Positions 23,557 to 34,227 of a stretch of 64,000 nucleotides of DNA are shown one piece after another. The number at the start of each line of letters is the position of its first letter. Position 1 is the first letter of the stretch. The stretch comes from an uncultured Gammaproteobacteria bacterium (GTDB taxonomy: Bacteria > Pseudomonadota > Gammaproteobacteria > Eutrophobiales > Eutrophobiaceae): NCBI GenBank assembly GCA_943788005.1, contig CALSOP010000006.1, positions 1-64,000 on the forward strand, given 5' to 3'. The position numbers and the translations under genes were made by a program. The notes beneath the pieces were generated by a model. The model was not told the DNA's origin. It did not search any database and saw nothing but the letters and a program-made list of their open reading frames with translations.

Positions 23557-24177
23557 ATGCAAGAAGCTTTATTTATAACGCTCGAAGGTGTTGAGGGTGC
23601 TGGTAAAAGCAGTTTAATGGACTATATTTCCGAGCTGTTTACTCGCGCTGGTCTCGCGGTCATACAAACACGCGAGCCAGGCGGAACAAAAACCGGAGAG
23701 CAGATTAGAGAGATTCTGCTAGACAGCAATAATATTGGTCTGGAAAATAACACAGAACTGCTATTAATGTTTGCTGCAAGAATGCAGCATCTAGAAGAAG
23801 TCATAAAACCTGCTTTGGCATCAGGTCAGATTGTTATTTGCGATCGATTCACTGATGCTAGTTATGCATACCAAGGCGGCGGCAGGGGAATTGAAGAGTC
23901 ACGCATACAAATACTTGAAGATTGGGTTCAAGAAGGTTTAAAACCTGATCTGACCTTATTATTCGATCTCGATGTTGAGATTGGATTACGTCGTGCAGGG
24001 AAAAGAAGTCAAGCTGACAGGTTTGAACAAGAAGACATCCTGTTTTTCGAACGTATTCGATCATGTTATCTTGAGCGGGCAAATAAAGAACCGACACGTT
24101 TTAGAATCATCGATTCAGGCGAATCTCTGGAAAATGTGAAACAGCAAATACAGAAAGTATTGCAAGAGCATCTATGA
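23557..24177 (+). CDS. tmk: Thymidylate kinase
   Basis: Phosphorylates dTMP to dTDP. P-loop EGVEGAGKSS is at residues 10-18, the DR(F/Y) motif CDRFTDASYAYQGGGRG near 95, and a lid region with RAGKRSQADRFE. The 206-residue frame is intact and its stop overlaps the holB start (ATGA). Confidence 0.97.
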   Translation: MQEALFITLEGVEGAGKSSLMDYISELFTRAGLAVIQTREPGGTKTGEQIREILLDSNNIGLENNTELLLMFAARMQHLEEVIKPALASGQIVICDRFTDASYAYQGGGRGIEESRIQILEDWVQEGLKPDLTLLFDLDVEIGLRRAGKRSQADRFEQEDILFFERIRSCYLERANKEPTRFRIIDSGESLENVKQQIQKVLQEHL

Positions 24178-25173
24178 CAGGTATCTATCCTTGGCAAAAT
24201 GAGCAATGGCAGACGGTTGATGGAGATGCAACAGCAACATCGCTTGCCCCATGCAATATTACTTTGCGGCCCGGAAGGTATCGGTTTAAAGCAATTTGCA
24301 CAAACGGCAGCCATGCAACTGTTGTGTTTATCAAAAGACCCTGAAACTAATAACGCCTGTGGTAAATGTCAAAGTTGCCAGTTATATAATGCTGGAAATC
24401 ATCCTGATTTAAACCTCATCGAACCTGAAGAAACCGGTAAGCAACTCAAAATTGCTCAGGTGCGTGAGTTAATTGAATATGTAGCCTTAAAGAGTTTTTC
24501 TGGTAAGCAGAAAATTGCGATTATTGAACCTGCCGATGCAATGAATCGCGCAACAGCAAATGCATTATTGAAAACGCTGGAAGAACCTCCTTCTCAATCG
24601 ATGTTATTCCTATTGAGCCATAGACCTTCGAAACTACCTATAACCATAAGAAGCCGATGCCAACGGATAGATTTTAAGCCGGCTTATAAACAAATGGACA
24701 TAGATTGGCTTAAGGATAAGTTAGTAGATTCAAAGCTGTCTGCGAAAGCATTACTTCGTTTATCTGGAGGAGGGCCATTAAAAGCACTTTCTATGATTGA
24801 AGAGGAGCAGCTAGAGTTCCGAATCACTCTACTCAGAGACCTCAAATTAATGAGTAAAAACAACTGCGACCCCGTCCAAATAGCCGCCAGTTGGCAAACA
24901 TTGGGACTGGAAAATATCCTCAGCTGGCTATTGAAGATAATACTGGATCTAATTCGCCTTAAATTGCTTCATGATAGCGCAAACCTGATAAACCTTGACT
25001 TGAAAGAAGACTTGCAAGACCTTGTAAATTCATTAGACTTGGTCGCATTGGTCAAGAATTATGATTTCGTATTATTGAAATACCAACAATCGACTGGACC
25101 AATGAATTACAATCCATTGAGCATACTTGAAGAGATTGTATTGCACTGGAACAACCCTGAAATAGCAAAGTAA
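24174..25173 (+). CDS. holB: DNA polymerase III subunit delta' (one frameshift near the start)
   Basis: Clamp-loader subunit. The ATG overlapping the tmk stop begins MTGIYPWQNEQWQ, the expected HolB N-terminus; the frame changes near 24213 into RLPHAILLCGPEGIGLKQFA. Four Cys (CGKCQSCQLYNAGNHPD) form the zinc module, and KTLEEPPSQSMLFLLSHRPSKLP follows. The P-loop position reads GPEGIGLKQ, degenerate as is normal for delta'. A shorter ATG at 24199 would lose the conserved N-terminus. Confidence 0.93.
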
Positions 25174-25188
25174 CAGGAGTAAATGTAA

Positions 25189-25542
25189 ATGGCTGCAGGC
25201 CGCGATCCACGACAAGGTATTTTATCCCTAACAATACGAGATAAAAGCGCGCTTTATGCTTCTTATATGCCATTTGTGAAAAATGGTGGTCTGTTTATAC
25301 CTACTGCTAAAACCTACAAATTAGGCGATGAAGTATTCATGCTATTAACCTTAACCGACAGTAAAGATAAGTTGCCGGTAGCGGGTAAAGTTGCCTGGAT
25401 CACGCCAAAAGGCGCTCAGGGTAATAAAATAGCCGGTATCGGCGTACAATTTAGCGAATTGGACAAAGGTGCTACCAAGAGCAAGATTGAAAACCAATTA
25501 GCTGGTGCATTAAAATCAGATCGCCCAACTCACACCATGTAA
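25189..25542 (+). CDS. pilZ: PilZ-domain protein of the type IV pilus assembly kind
   Basis: A 117-residue protein in the holB-pilZ-tatD position seen in Pseudomonas, where PilZ is needed for type IV pilus assembly. It lacks the RxxxR and (D/N)xSxxG residues that bind cyclic di-GMP, in keeping with the non-binding PilZ founder type. FVKNGGLFIPT and GIGVQFSELD match the family. No pilus genes are in this window. Confidence 0.88.
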   Translation: MAAGRDPRQGILSLTIRDKSALYASYMPFVKNGGLFIPTAKTYKLGDEVFMLLTLTDSKDKLPVAGKVAWITPKGAQGNKIAGIGVQFSELDKGATKSKIENQLAGALKSDRPTHTM

Positions 25543-25586
25543 TTATCAGTAAGCCACTGTTTTTAAAATAATATCTGCCTGCCCTC

Positions 25587-26351
25587 GTGACCTCTCTGAT
25601 AGATTCCCACTGTCACATTCCACTATTGAGTGAAGACCTATCTGTCGACGATATTATAAATAATGCAAAACAAAACGATATTGAGCACATGCTCTGTGTT
25701 GCCATAGATCTGGATGGCTCGCCTGATATTATCAATTTAGCCTGTCAATATGACATGATCTCTGCCTCTGTAGGTATTCATCCCAACACTGAACTGGAAA
25801 ATGAAGCTACTGCAGACGATATTATTACCTTAGCGAGCAATGACGATGTCGTCGCTATAGGCGAAACCGGACTTGATTACTTTCGAAGTGAAGGGGATCT
25901 TGAATGGCAACGCAACCGGTTTCGAACTCACATAAATGCCGCTAAAGAGCTGGATAAGCCGCTGATTATTCATACTCGTGAGGCCAAAGATGACGTAATT
26001 CGTATATTAAAAGAAGAGGGTGCTGATAAAGTCGGCGGAGTAATGCATTGCTTTGTTGAAGATTGGGAAACCGCCCAGGCAGCAATGGACCTAAACTTCC
26101 TTATCTCTTTTTCTGGCATTGTCACCTTTAAAAACGCGAAAGAGCTTCATGAGGTCGCAAAACTAGTCCCATTAGAGCAAATGTTAGTTGAAACGGACTC
26201 GCCTTATCTGGCACCGGTTCCATTTAGAGGAAAAAAAAATCAACCTGCATATGTCCGCCATGTTGCAGAATTTATTTCTACATTAAAAGAGATTGATTTT
26301 GATGTTCTGGCAAATCAAACAACTAGAAACTACCATAAATTATTTAATTAA
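25587..26351 (+). CDS. TatD-family metal-dependent hydrolase (YcfH type)
   Basis: Metal-dependent deoxyribonuclease-like enzyme. The 254-residue TIM-barrel frame is intact with metal ligands in IDSHCH (start), GETGLDYF, IIHTREA, MHCFVED and the late ETDSPYLAP. The GTG at 25587 is the chosen start because SLIDSHCH must lie at the N-terminus. The stop meets the convergent aminotransferase stop with one base between. Confidence 0.93.
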   Translation: MTSLIDSHCHIPLLSEDLSVDDIINNAKQNDIEHMLCVAIDLDGSPDIINLACQYDMISASVGIHPNTELENEATADDIITLASNDDVVAIGETGLDYFRSEGDLEWQRNRFRTHINAAKELDKPLIIHTREAKDDVIRILKEEGADKVGGVMHCFVEDWETAQAAMDLNFLISFSGIVTFKNAKELHEVAKLVPLEQMLVETDSPYLAPVPFRGKKNQPAYVRHVAEFISTLKEIDFDVLANQTTRNYHKLFN

Positions 26352-26352
26352 T

Positions 26353-27492
26353 TCAAATAGATGATACTAATACCTCAAGTGAATTATCGATAATCTTTCG
26401 GCTCGTATAAAAATGAGGTGAAAACCGTATTCCTCCCGCTCGATTTGCACATATCAGCCTATTTTTCATTAACTTAGAATAAAGTTCAGGCATATTAGTA
26501 CCTTCAATTGTGAATGTTACTATCCCTGCATAATGTGGTTTAATTGTCGGGGAAACAAATGTCAACCCAGGTATATTCTTCAATAAATCAATAAGGTAGC
26601 TAATATTATTAATAATATTAGCAGAAATATTTTCTATCCCGATTTCTTCTATCAAGGAAAGACTGGCCGACAAGGCATGAATTCCTAGCATATTGGGGCT
26701 GCCACATTCAAAGCGTCGACCTGAATCAGCGTACCCTGACTCCTTGGAATCATAATTGCCGACATCCTTAACCATATGCCAGCCAAATTGGTGTAAATTT
26801 AGTGAATCCCTGATCTCGGCCTTACAGTAAAATAATGCGATTCCTTCAGGGCCTAACAGCCATTTGTGTGCATCTGCCATGACAAAATCAGCTTTAATCG
26901 TCTGACAATTGAAAGGTAGGGCGCCTAGACTTTGAATCGCATCAACACAAAACAGTATATTGTTCTCGTAGCAGTATTCTCCAAGCACCGTTAAATTCAG
27001 ACATGTTCCTGTACCATATTGAATAGAACTTATTGTTAATAAACGTGTTTTATCATCGCATGCGTCAATTAACGCTTCTTCAGGGCTTCTTCCTTTAGAA
27101 AGGCTTACCTGCCGAAACGCGACACCATTTTTTGCCTGTGCTAGCCAGGGAAGTCTATTGGAAGGGAATTCCTCATCAGAACTTACGATATTATCCCCAG
27201 TTTGCCATTCGATGCCTTCTGCAACTACAGATAAGGCTTCTGATGTGTTTTTTAAAAGCGAGATATCGTCTACAGAAGGCGCATTTATTAAGCGTTTAAG
27301 CTGTTGGCGCAGCTCGGCTTCTTTCTCTAACCATACGAGATAATTTGTCGCTCCAAGCGTAGTGTTTTCATTGGCAAACCGATGAACTGCATCAGCAGTA
27401 CGCTGAGGCCAGGGTGATACTGCGGCATGATTCAAATAAAGAATACTTTCATCCAGAAGAAATTCTTTTTTTATTATCTTTTCGATTGTCAT
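26353..27492 (-). CDS. Class V aminotransferase-fold PLP enzyme
   Basis: A 379-residue PLP enzyme with the Lys in MADAHKWLLGPEG near residue 222 and upstream ligands in KNTSEALSVV and VDAIQSLGAL. It resembles cysteine desulfurase, isopenicillin epimerase and kynureninase relatives. The catalytic Cys loop of SufS/IscS is absent (the region reads RAGGIRFSPHFY), so sulfur transfer by that mechanism is unlikely. The substrate cannot be named. It is a lone minus-strand gene convergent with tatD. Confidence 0.85.
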   Translation of the reverse strand: MTIEKIIKKEFLLDESILYLNHAAVSPWPQRTADAVHRFANENTTLGATNYLVWLEKEAELRQQLKRLINAPSVDDISLLKNTSEALSVVAEGIEWQTGDNIVSSDEEFPSNRLPWLAQAKNGVAFRQVSLSKGRSPEEALIDACDDKTRLLTISSIQYGTGTCLNLTVLGEYCYENNILFCVDAIQSLGALPFNCQTIKADFVMADAHKWLLGPEGIALFYCKAEIRDSLNLHQFGWHMVKDVGNYDSKESGYADSGRRFECGSPNMLGIHALSASLSLIEEIGIENISANIINNISYLIDLLKNIPGLTFVSPTIKPHYAGIVTFTIEGTNMPELYSKLMKNRLICANRAGGIRFSPHFYTSRKIIDNSLEVLVSSI

Positions 27493-27562
27493 GATTAAGA
27501 TGATTCCCTGTATTAATAGTGTATTATTTATACTAATCGCAATAGATATGAAAGCTAAGCTT

Positions 27563-28011
27563 ATGAAAATAATAATTATTGCTGTTTTGATGGTGCTTTC
27601 ACATCAGTCATATGCTGTGGAATTCCATCAGTGCATCGATCAAGAAAGGGCAGCAACATTTCACTAATCTACCTCCGCAGAGAGCCTAGGATTCATACTG
27701 CAATCAAAGAAACGACCGATCGCTACTCATATTTGATCAATCAAGATTATTCAAATTTAGAAAAACGTTATCAACAGGTCGTTCTCCCAGACGAAACGGA
27801 TCAACTCAATGAGCCCTTACTAAATTTAAACTCAACTGAAAAAGAATTAGAGCAAGTTAATGATCCAGTATTACCTATAAATCCTGTCATGAAACCGATA
27901 TTAGATGTTATCGATCCAGACAATGTATTAGAAGAAGTAAATAAAACAAAATCTCAATCAAAATCAATACTTTCTGAAGACAAGACCGGTGCTCTGACTA
28001 ATGACACCTAA
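27563..28011 (+). CDS. Secreted protein with DUF4124-like N-terminus (frameshifted)
   Basis: The ATG at 27563 gives a signal peptide (KIIIIAVLMVLSHQSYA) and then FHQCIDQ, resembling the Cys-containing start of DUF4124 proteins (YxCxDxxGxxxFTxxP). After a frame change near 27640 one frame reads GQQHFTNLPP, strengthening this. A further shift near 27690 leads into an acidic, Pro/Asn-rich C-terminus without known motifs. Function is unknown. Confidence 0.5.
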
Positions 28012-28129
28012 CCATATAACTGCGCATAATGTATATTATGTTAAATTAGATAAATACATCTAAAGACCTGAACTATCCTAAATGAGTTATTCCCTTTCTT
28101 GTTATTTATATAGCTAGTAGATTAAATCT

Positions 28130-29605
28130 ATGACTAATCAAACTGATAATGCCTTCTGGATTGGTAAAACATTTGACGACTTTTTGTTCCGCCCTCAAAA
28201 AGGAATTTCTGATTCTCGCCGAAACATACATCTTGTTTCGAAATTGACAAACACTATTCAGCTAGAGCTACCGATTGTCTCGTCGAACATGGATAGCGTA
28301 ACGGGCTCAGATATGGCCCGAACTATGGCCATGGATGGTGGTTTAGGCGTGGTTCATAGGGCAATGTCAATAAAACGACAAGTAAGGAAAATTGCTGAGG
28401 TGAAACGTAGTCAGAGTGCTGTTATTGAAAACCCCTTATGTTTACCGTTGTCTGCAACCATAAGACAGGCAAAGAACTTTGCCAATAAGCACAATATAAC
28501 GGGAATACTCATAGAAACTGAATCTGGAAGTGGTATTTTAGCCGGCGTACTCTCAGGCAGAGATATTCCCTGGGATAATGATGTTAATGATAAAGTGGTC
28601 AGTGATTACATGACTCCAGTTGAGAAATTAACCACTGAAAAACCTGAAATAAGCACCGATGAAGCGGCAAGTATCCTATTTGATAAACGTTTAGAAAGAT
28701 TGCCGTTAATTGATGCAAACCGACGTATTCATGGCCTTATTACGCGTAAAGACATCTTTTCATTGCGAGAGCGACCTGATGCCAGTAAAGATGATAAAGG
28801 TCATTTATTAGTTGCCGCAGCCATAGGCGCTCATGGCGATTATCTTGAACGGGCGAGTGCCCTACTCGTCTCTGGCGCAGATTGTTTGTTTATTGACATT
28901 GCACATGGCCATTCTAGTGTGATGGAGGTAGCAGTTAACAACATTCGTAAACAATGTAATGACGTGCCATTGGTCTGCGGTAATGTTGCGACAAGTGAAG
29001 GCGCTCAATTTATGAAAGATATTGGTGCCGATGCTATTAAAGTTGGCGTTGGTCCAGGCCGAGGTTGTCGAACACGCCTGGAAACTGCGGCAGGTGTGCC
29101 TCAATTACAGGCAATTCGAGAAGCCTATGAGACAGTGGGTGATTCAATACCGATTATGGCCGACGGTGGGATTAAAACAGATAAAGATATATTTTTAGCG
29201 TTAATCAGTGGTGCTTCAACAGTAATGTTAGGCAGTGCCTTGTCTGGCACCGACGAAGCGCCGGGTCAGATGATTGAAGACCCGGTGACAAACACTAAAA
29301 AGAAGATCTATAGAGGGTATGACTTCACCTCAAGCCGTACTCGGGTCTTTATATGATTCAGTGAATGAATGATGATGCATTGATGCTGCGCTCGAGACGC
29401 CGGCTGAAGGCCAGGAAATACAAATGCCTTATAAGGGCAGTGTAGTAGATGTATTGCATCGTATTCGCGGTCACCTACAATCGTCGGTAAGCTATGCGGG
29501 AGAAATCATCACTGGCTGCGGCGGCGTGAAAAGATTCTGTCTGATCCCGAACGCTACCTTATACCGCTTTCCGAATCATCCAGACAAGAATCCTTTGATA
29601 GATAA
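28130..29605 (+). CDS. IMP dehydrogenase/GMP reductase family protein with CBS pair and altered active-site loop
   Basis: The N-terminus TFDDFLFRPQKG and IVSSNMDSVTG are IMPDH/GMPR barrel starts; a CBS pair occupies about residues 95-215; then ADCLFIDIAHGHS and GADAIKVGVGPGRGCRTRLE, where Cys 313 takes the place of the catalytic Cys in the usual GPGSICTTR loop. The frame breaks near 29315 and two more times before 29430; the joined tail runs through PYKGSVVDVLHRIRGHLQ and DPERYLIPLSESS to a stop at 29605. It is probably a non-canonical IMPDH or GMP reductase; the exact reaction is uncertain. Confidence 0.8.
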
Positions 29606-29748
29606 ACGCTCTCATTAAACCTGTAACTCGAAGAGATTCTAAATTAATAATTAACAAATAAAATGCGATATTGAAATCGCCTACTCACATACTCCAAGCT
29701 TAATTAACACCCGTAAATATTATAATTTTTTAAATTCACTATATTTTT

Positions 29749-31246
29749 ATGAATACATTACCAAAGCACTGGCTAATTACGGCCATAATCTTACATCTTC
29801 TCATAGCTTGGTTTAGTGTTGGTCATTATCACGATGACGAGTATGCTCAAATTCTGAACTTTGCGACATCCAAAATTGGTTTGGACATGCAAAGTCAACT
29901 TATGTGGGAATTTGAAGCCGGAGTTCGTAGTGGTTTTCAGCCCTTCATTGCTTTTTTGCTATCAAAAGCAACGACTTTTGTTGGTATAAACTCACCGTTT
30001 ATCCTTGCTTTTATTTATCGACTTATAAGCGCCATTATTTCTCTTGCTGCGACTGTAGTATTCATTAAGGCAATCGCAAACGAAGTAAACTCGATTAATG
30101 CATTCAAATGGATGGTGTTTTTTCTATTTTTTTCCTGGATACTTTTATTTATTAATGTCCGTTTTTCATCCGAAGGTTGGGCAACGTCATTCTTCATCCT
30201 TGGTTTTGGTTTGTTTCTGCTACCAAGTCCTTCCAGCATTCAAAGATATTTACTAGTTGGATTCTTTTTAGGTCTGGCCTTTCTTGCAAGATATCAAGTT
30301 GGTTTTATGTTATTCGGTCTTGGTTTATGGATGTTGTTCATACATCGAATAAAGTACATCAACTTATTTTATATTCTGACAGCTGGTTTTTTAACACTAA
30401 TACTCGGCGCAGGCTTTGATTGGTGGTTATACGGAGAACCTACAGTAAGCTCATGGCAATACTTTAAATGGCACTATGACGGCTTGACATCAGAATCAGG
30501 AGGCATAAGTACGTCTGTCTATGAGCCTTGGTGGTTTTACATTCAGTACTCAGCACTGCAACTAATCCCACCTATTACTTTATTATTACCAATTACAGTC
30601 GTTGCCTTTTGGTTTTTTTTTCCCAATTCATCCGATTACCTGGCTGACAATTCCGTTTGTCTTTTTTCATACTTATTTTGGCCATAAGGAAATGCGGTAT
30701 CTATTTCCACTGTTGCCTTTTGCGCCGGTGATGTTTGCAATGTTGTGCATTCACTTAAATCAACGATTTAGCTTACTGGATTTTAAATTTATTAAGTATT
30801 CATGGCATTCAATATTAGGGTTGTCACTATTCGTAAATATCATACTTGTTGTACTTACGTTATCTTTGCCTGCCAGTAAAGAAGTAGCACTATGGCAAAA
30901 CTGTTTAACCCCGATAGCCGCAGAAACACCATCCATGTTATTAGTGTTAGATCAGGACGGCTCTTATTCTGACCCTGCAGAATTGAACCTGGACTTTTAC
31001 AATACAATCAATCTACCTATCGAATCAGTCAATAACGAAAATGACATTAAACAGATAATAGAAAAGCATCCGAACAAACAGATACTGTATGCATCGCGCA
31101 AACGTAATCGTAGCAGGCAATTGGACGATGCAAATCTTTCATACTCGCTTGCTTGCCAGGCATTACCAAATTGGATTTTAAAAATAAACATTAATAACTG
31201 GACATCACGTACAAGCATGTGGCGTATATGGTCTATTAAAAAATAA
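29749..31246 (+). CDS. GT22-like (Alg9/PIG-B family) mannosyltransferase, one frameshift
   Basis: A polytopic membrane protein of about 495 residues. HYHDDEYAQILNFA near residue 26 matches the acidic first-loop motif of GT-C enzymes, and HKEMRYLFPLLPF matches the HKExRF motif of the GT22 family that uses dolichyl or polyprenyl phosphate-mannose. The frame changes near 30630, between the two halves. Such enzymes are common in eukaryotes and patchy in bacteria. The acceptor is unknown; no other glycan genes are adjacent. Confidence 0.75.
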
Positions 31247-31349
31247 TATGACTATTGGCTTAATGACTTACAGTGACAAATAATTCTGTATTATTAATAG
31301 TTATCTACATTTTGCGTATTAACGCTTTATATATGGAAATTTCAGTTTA

Positions 31350-32033
31350 ATGATTCAAAAAACTAAAACTAAAACGAAAGATAAGTTAAAACCTAAAAAA
31401 ACGGTCAACTTGTACAACATGTATGAGGAAAAGCGTGAATACCCACGAATTAAAGTTGATACTTTAGCGATAGTGCATAAGCAGGATGAATATGATATCA
31501 ATGTATTATTACATGATATTTCTCCGGATGGAGTCCAACTAAGATGCAGCAGAAAAACAGCATTCAAGATTCATCCCAGCGGTAAGTTTATTACTGATAA
31601 GACAGCTCCAGAAGTGGTTTTGAAGTTCGCTCTACCGATAGGCGGCAAAGAAAAAGAGGTTATTGTTCAATCTAAAATTTATTACTTCACGATTATAGCG
31701 ACTGATGTTGTTGCCTTTGGTACGAAATTCAAAAAATTTAAAAAATTCACACAACGCCATGTAGATGATTACATTGAGCAATCGATCATTCCTGTAGAAT
31801 CAAAACTTCTGGATATGCTGCACACACCTCATACAGATGAGGATATTCTAGATAAGCTTGACAGTAAGGACGTTAACCTGGGAGACACACTCAATTTACT
31901 ACGTCGTAAAAAGGCAATTGTCTCATATGAAGATGACAAAACACGTAAATTTGTAAAGCTCGAGTCAGCAATCGAGTCTATTTTCGAGCGTTTGGATAAG
32001 ATAGAAAAACGTCTTGATAAAGAAGGAAAGTAA
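31350..32033 (+). CDS. PilZ-domain cyclic di-GMP receptor-like protein
   Basis: A 227-residue protein. A basic N-terminus leads into a PilZ domain with the cyclic di-GMP motifs REYPR (RxxxR, near residue 30) and DISPDG (DxSxxG, near 58). The C-terminal part is helical and charged (SIFERLDKIEKRLDKE), perhaps a coiled coil. Unlike the gene at 25189 this one keeps the binding residues. Its partner cannot be read from the context. Confidence 0.8.
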   Translation: MIQKTKTKTKDKLKPKKTVNLYNMYEEKREYPRIKVDTLAIVHKQDEYDINVLLHDISPDGVQLRCSRKTAFKIHPSGKFITDKTAPEVVLKFALPIGGKEKEVIVQSKIYYFTIIATDVVAFGTKFKKFKKFTQRHVDDYIEQSIIPVESKLLDMLHTPHTDEDILDKLDSKDVNLGDTLNLLRRKKAIVSYEDDKTRKFVKLESAIESIFERLDKIEKRLDKEGK

Positions 32034-32159
32034 GCTGTTTTCAGACGCATCGTGATTTGGGCATCTTCTGTAAACACGTAGTTAATCCAGACATGCAATG
32101 TCTTTATGTAGAAACTATAATAAGCTAGCTACAACTAACATTTTTTAAGGGATAGCCTC

Positions 32160-34190
32160 ATGGGAAAAATCATTAAAATTCTAGTCGTTTTAGGATTGGT
32201 CGTTGTCGTTGCTTTAGCAGGCATTATCTTCACTACTGATATCAATCAATATAAAGAGCAGATCGTTCAAGTAGTCAAAGACAATACCGGAAGAGATTTT
32301 GAAATAAGTGGCGATCTGAAGTTAGCTCCGTCCCTGATTCCTACAGTTGCCGTTGAAGGCGTCTCACTAGGTAATGCTAACTGGGCGAAAGAAAAGAATA
32401 TGTTGAGCGTGACAAAATTTGAAGCGCAGATAGCGCTTTTGCCTCTGCTGAAGAAAAACATACAGGTTATTAAATTTATCTTAATTGAACCGAGCATCCA
32501 CCTTGAGACGAATAGTAAAGGTGAAGGCAATTGGGTGTTAGCGACCCCTGCCCCTAAAGAAAAAAAATCCACAACAGAGTCAACGTCAGCACCTTTACCG
32601 GGCTTAGCTGTTAATGAAGTACACATTAAGAATGCAAATATTACTTATAAAGATGGTAAAACAGGTGAGACAACTAAATTACATATTGATGAAGTGACGG
32701 TTAACTCGGAGAGTTTTTCCGATCCCATGAGCCTTTTTGTAAAAGCCGAGGTAAACGGTTCCCCATTAGTACTGAGAGGCAGTTTAGGCTCGATCAACAA
32801 CCTTCTTGAGAACAAAGATTATCCAGTAAATATAAAAGGTGATATATCTGGCGCTGAAATCACTATTGAAGGTAAGTTGAGACAACCCATGGATGCGAAA
32901 GGTATCGACTTACTTACATCATTAAACATAAAAGAATTAAGTAGCCTCAATAAATTAGCTGGCTCAGAACTACCAGAAGTTGGCCCCATTATTTTTAGCG
33001 GGAAATTATCCGACACGAAGTCCGGTTATTCTGTTAAATCAATGGCTGCTCAAGTAATGGAATACAAAGTGAATGGTGATGTAGAGATTGGTCTTGGTGG
33101 CCCGCGTCCTAAATTGATTGCAAATCTGTCAACTGACAGTCTCGATGTAAGTCCTTTTCAACGCGCCTCAGAAGAAGCCATTAAAAAAGAAAAACTATTC
33201 CCGTCTGATCCACTACCGTTGAACGGTCTAAAATCTGCTGATATTGATCTAAAATTTGAAGCAAAAAAGCTGATTACTAAAGACTTAACAATCGATGATG
33301 TGAACCTGACTTTGACATTGAACAATGGCAAGTTGCAGATCACACAAAATGCGAAGGCAGTAGGTGGCACAATTTCAGCAGAGATTAATCTAGACGGCAG
33401 CAATGGAAAATCAGCGACACTTAGTAACAATATTGAATTAAAACAAATTGAGCTTGGTCAATTACCTGCCGTTAAAGAAAAAGAAATACTAACTGGCGGA
33501 AAAACAGATATATCGATTAAAGCAAATGGATCGGGCGCGAGTGTTAGTGCCATTATGGCAGGGTTAAATGGAAAACTGTTGGTAACTATTGGTTCCGGAA
33601 AAATTTCAAGCAAAGCAATGGAACTTGCAAGTGCAGACGCACTTATGGACACCCTTTCCATGTTAAACCCAATGGCAGAAGGAAGTGATGGTAGTTTACT
33701 AGAGTGTGCCGTCGTCAATTTTGATATTAAAGATGGTATTGCTACTGCAGACAATGGCATTGCGATGTCTACAAACCAAATGAATATTCTTGGTGGCGGT
33801 ACTATCAATTTAAAAACAGAGTCATTGGATATTGGCATAGCACCAAAAGCAAAAGAAGGAGTTGGGCTTAATGTTGCTCAACTTGCTGCATTGGTACGAC
33901 TCGGGGGTAGTCTCGCTAACCCTACTCCAAAGGCAGATACCGAAGCCGCATTAAAGAAAGGCTTGGCAGCAGGCGCTGCGGTCGCCACTGGCGGCTTATC
34001 TTTACTTGCGGGAGAATTATTGGGTGGTTCTGGTGATGATGTTGGAAACCCATGTGATATCGCACTAGGAAAAGCACCAAAGAAAACTGCTAAAAAACCA
34101 TCAACAGAAAAAAGCACGGTGGAAAAGACTACTGACACTGTTAAAGATGCTGCAAGTGCAGTGGGTGATAAGCTTAAGAGCCTATTTTAA
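32160..34190 (+). CDS. AsmA-family protein
   Basis: A 676-residue protein with one N-terminal membrane segment (residues 4-26) and the AsmA/YhdP-type beta-rich periplasmic body: NTGRDFEISGDLKLAPSLIPTV near residue 41, then repeated beta segments, and a C-terminal part with LGGSLANPTPKAD. Family members help carry phospholipid to the outer membrane or affect outer membrane assembly. The tail is Lys/Thr-rich (KKTAKKPSTEKSTVEK). The frame is intact and RBS AAGGGATAG precedes the ATG. Confidence 0.9.
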   Translation: MGKIIKILVVLGLVVVVALAGIIFTTDINQYKEQIVQVVKDNTGRDFEISGDLKLAPSLIPTVAVEGVSLGNANWAKEKNMLSVTKFEAQIALLPLLKKNIQVIKFILIEPSIHLETNSKGEGNWVLATPAPKEKKSTTESTSAPLPGLAVNEVHIKNANITYKDGKTGETTKLHIDEVTVNSESFSDPMSLFVKAEVNGSPLVLRGSLGSINNLLENKDYPVNIKGDISGAEITIEGKLRQPMDAKGIDLLTSLNIKELSSLNKLAGSELPEVGPIIFSGKLSDTKSGYSVKSMAAQVMEYKVNGDVEIGLGGPRPKLIANLSTDSLDVSPFQRASEEAIKKEKLFPSDPLPLNGLKSADIDLKFEAKKLITKDLTIDDVNLTLTLNNGKLQITQNAKAVGGTISAEINLDGSNGKSATLSNNIELKQIELGQLPAVKEKEILTGGKTDISIKANGSGASVSAIMAGLNGKLLVTIGSGKISSKAMELASADALMDTLSMLNPMAEGSDGSLLECAVVNFDIKDGIATADNGIAMSTNQMNILGGGTINLKTESLDIGIAPKAKEGVGLNVAQLAALVRLGGSLANPTPKADTEAALKKGLAAGAAVATGGLSLLAGELLGGSGDDVGNPCDIALGKAPKKTAKKPSTEKSTVEKTTDTVKDAASAVGDKLKSLF

Positions 34191-34227
34191 ACCTAAGGCG
34201 TAATCGTAACTTCAAGAGATAACTCGT

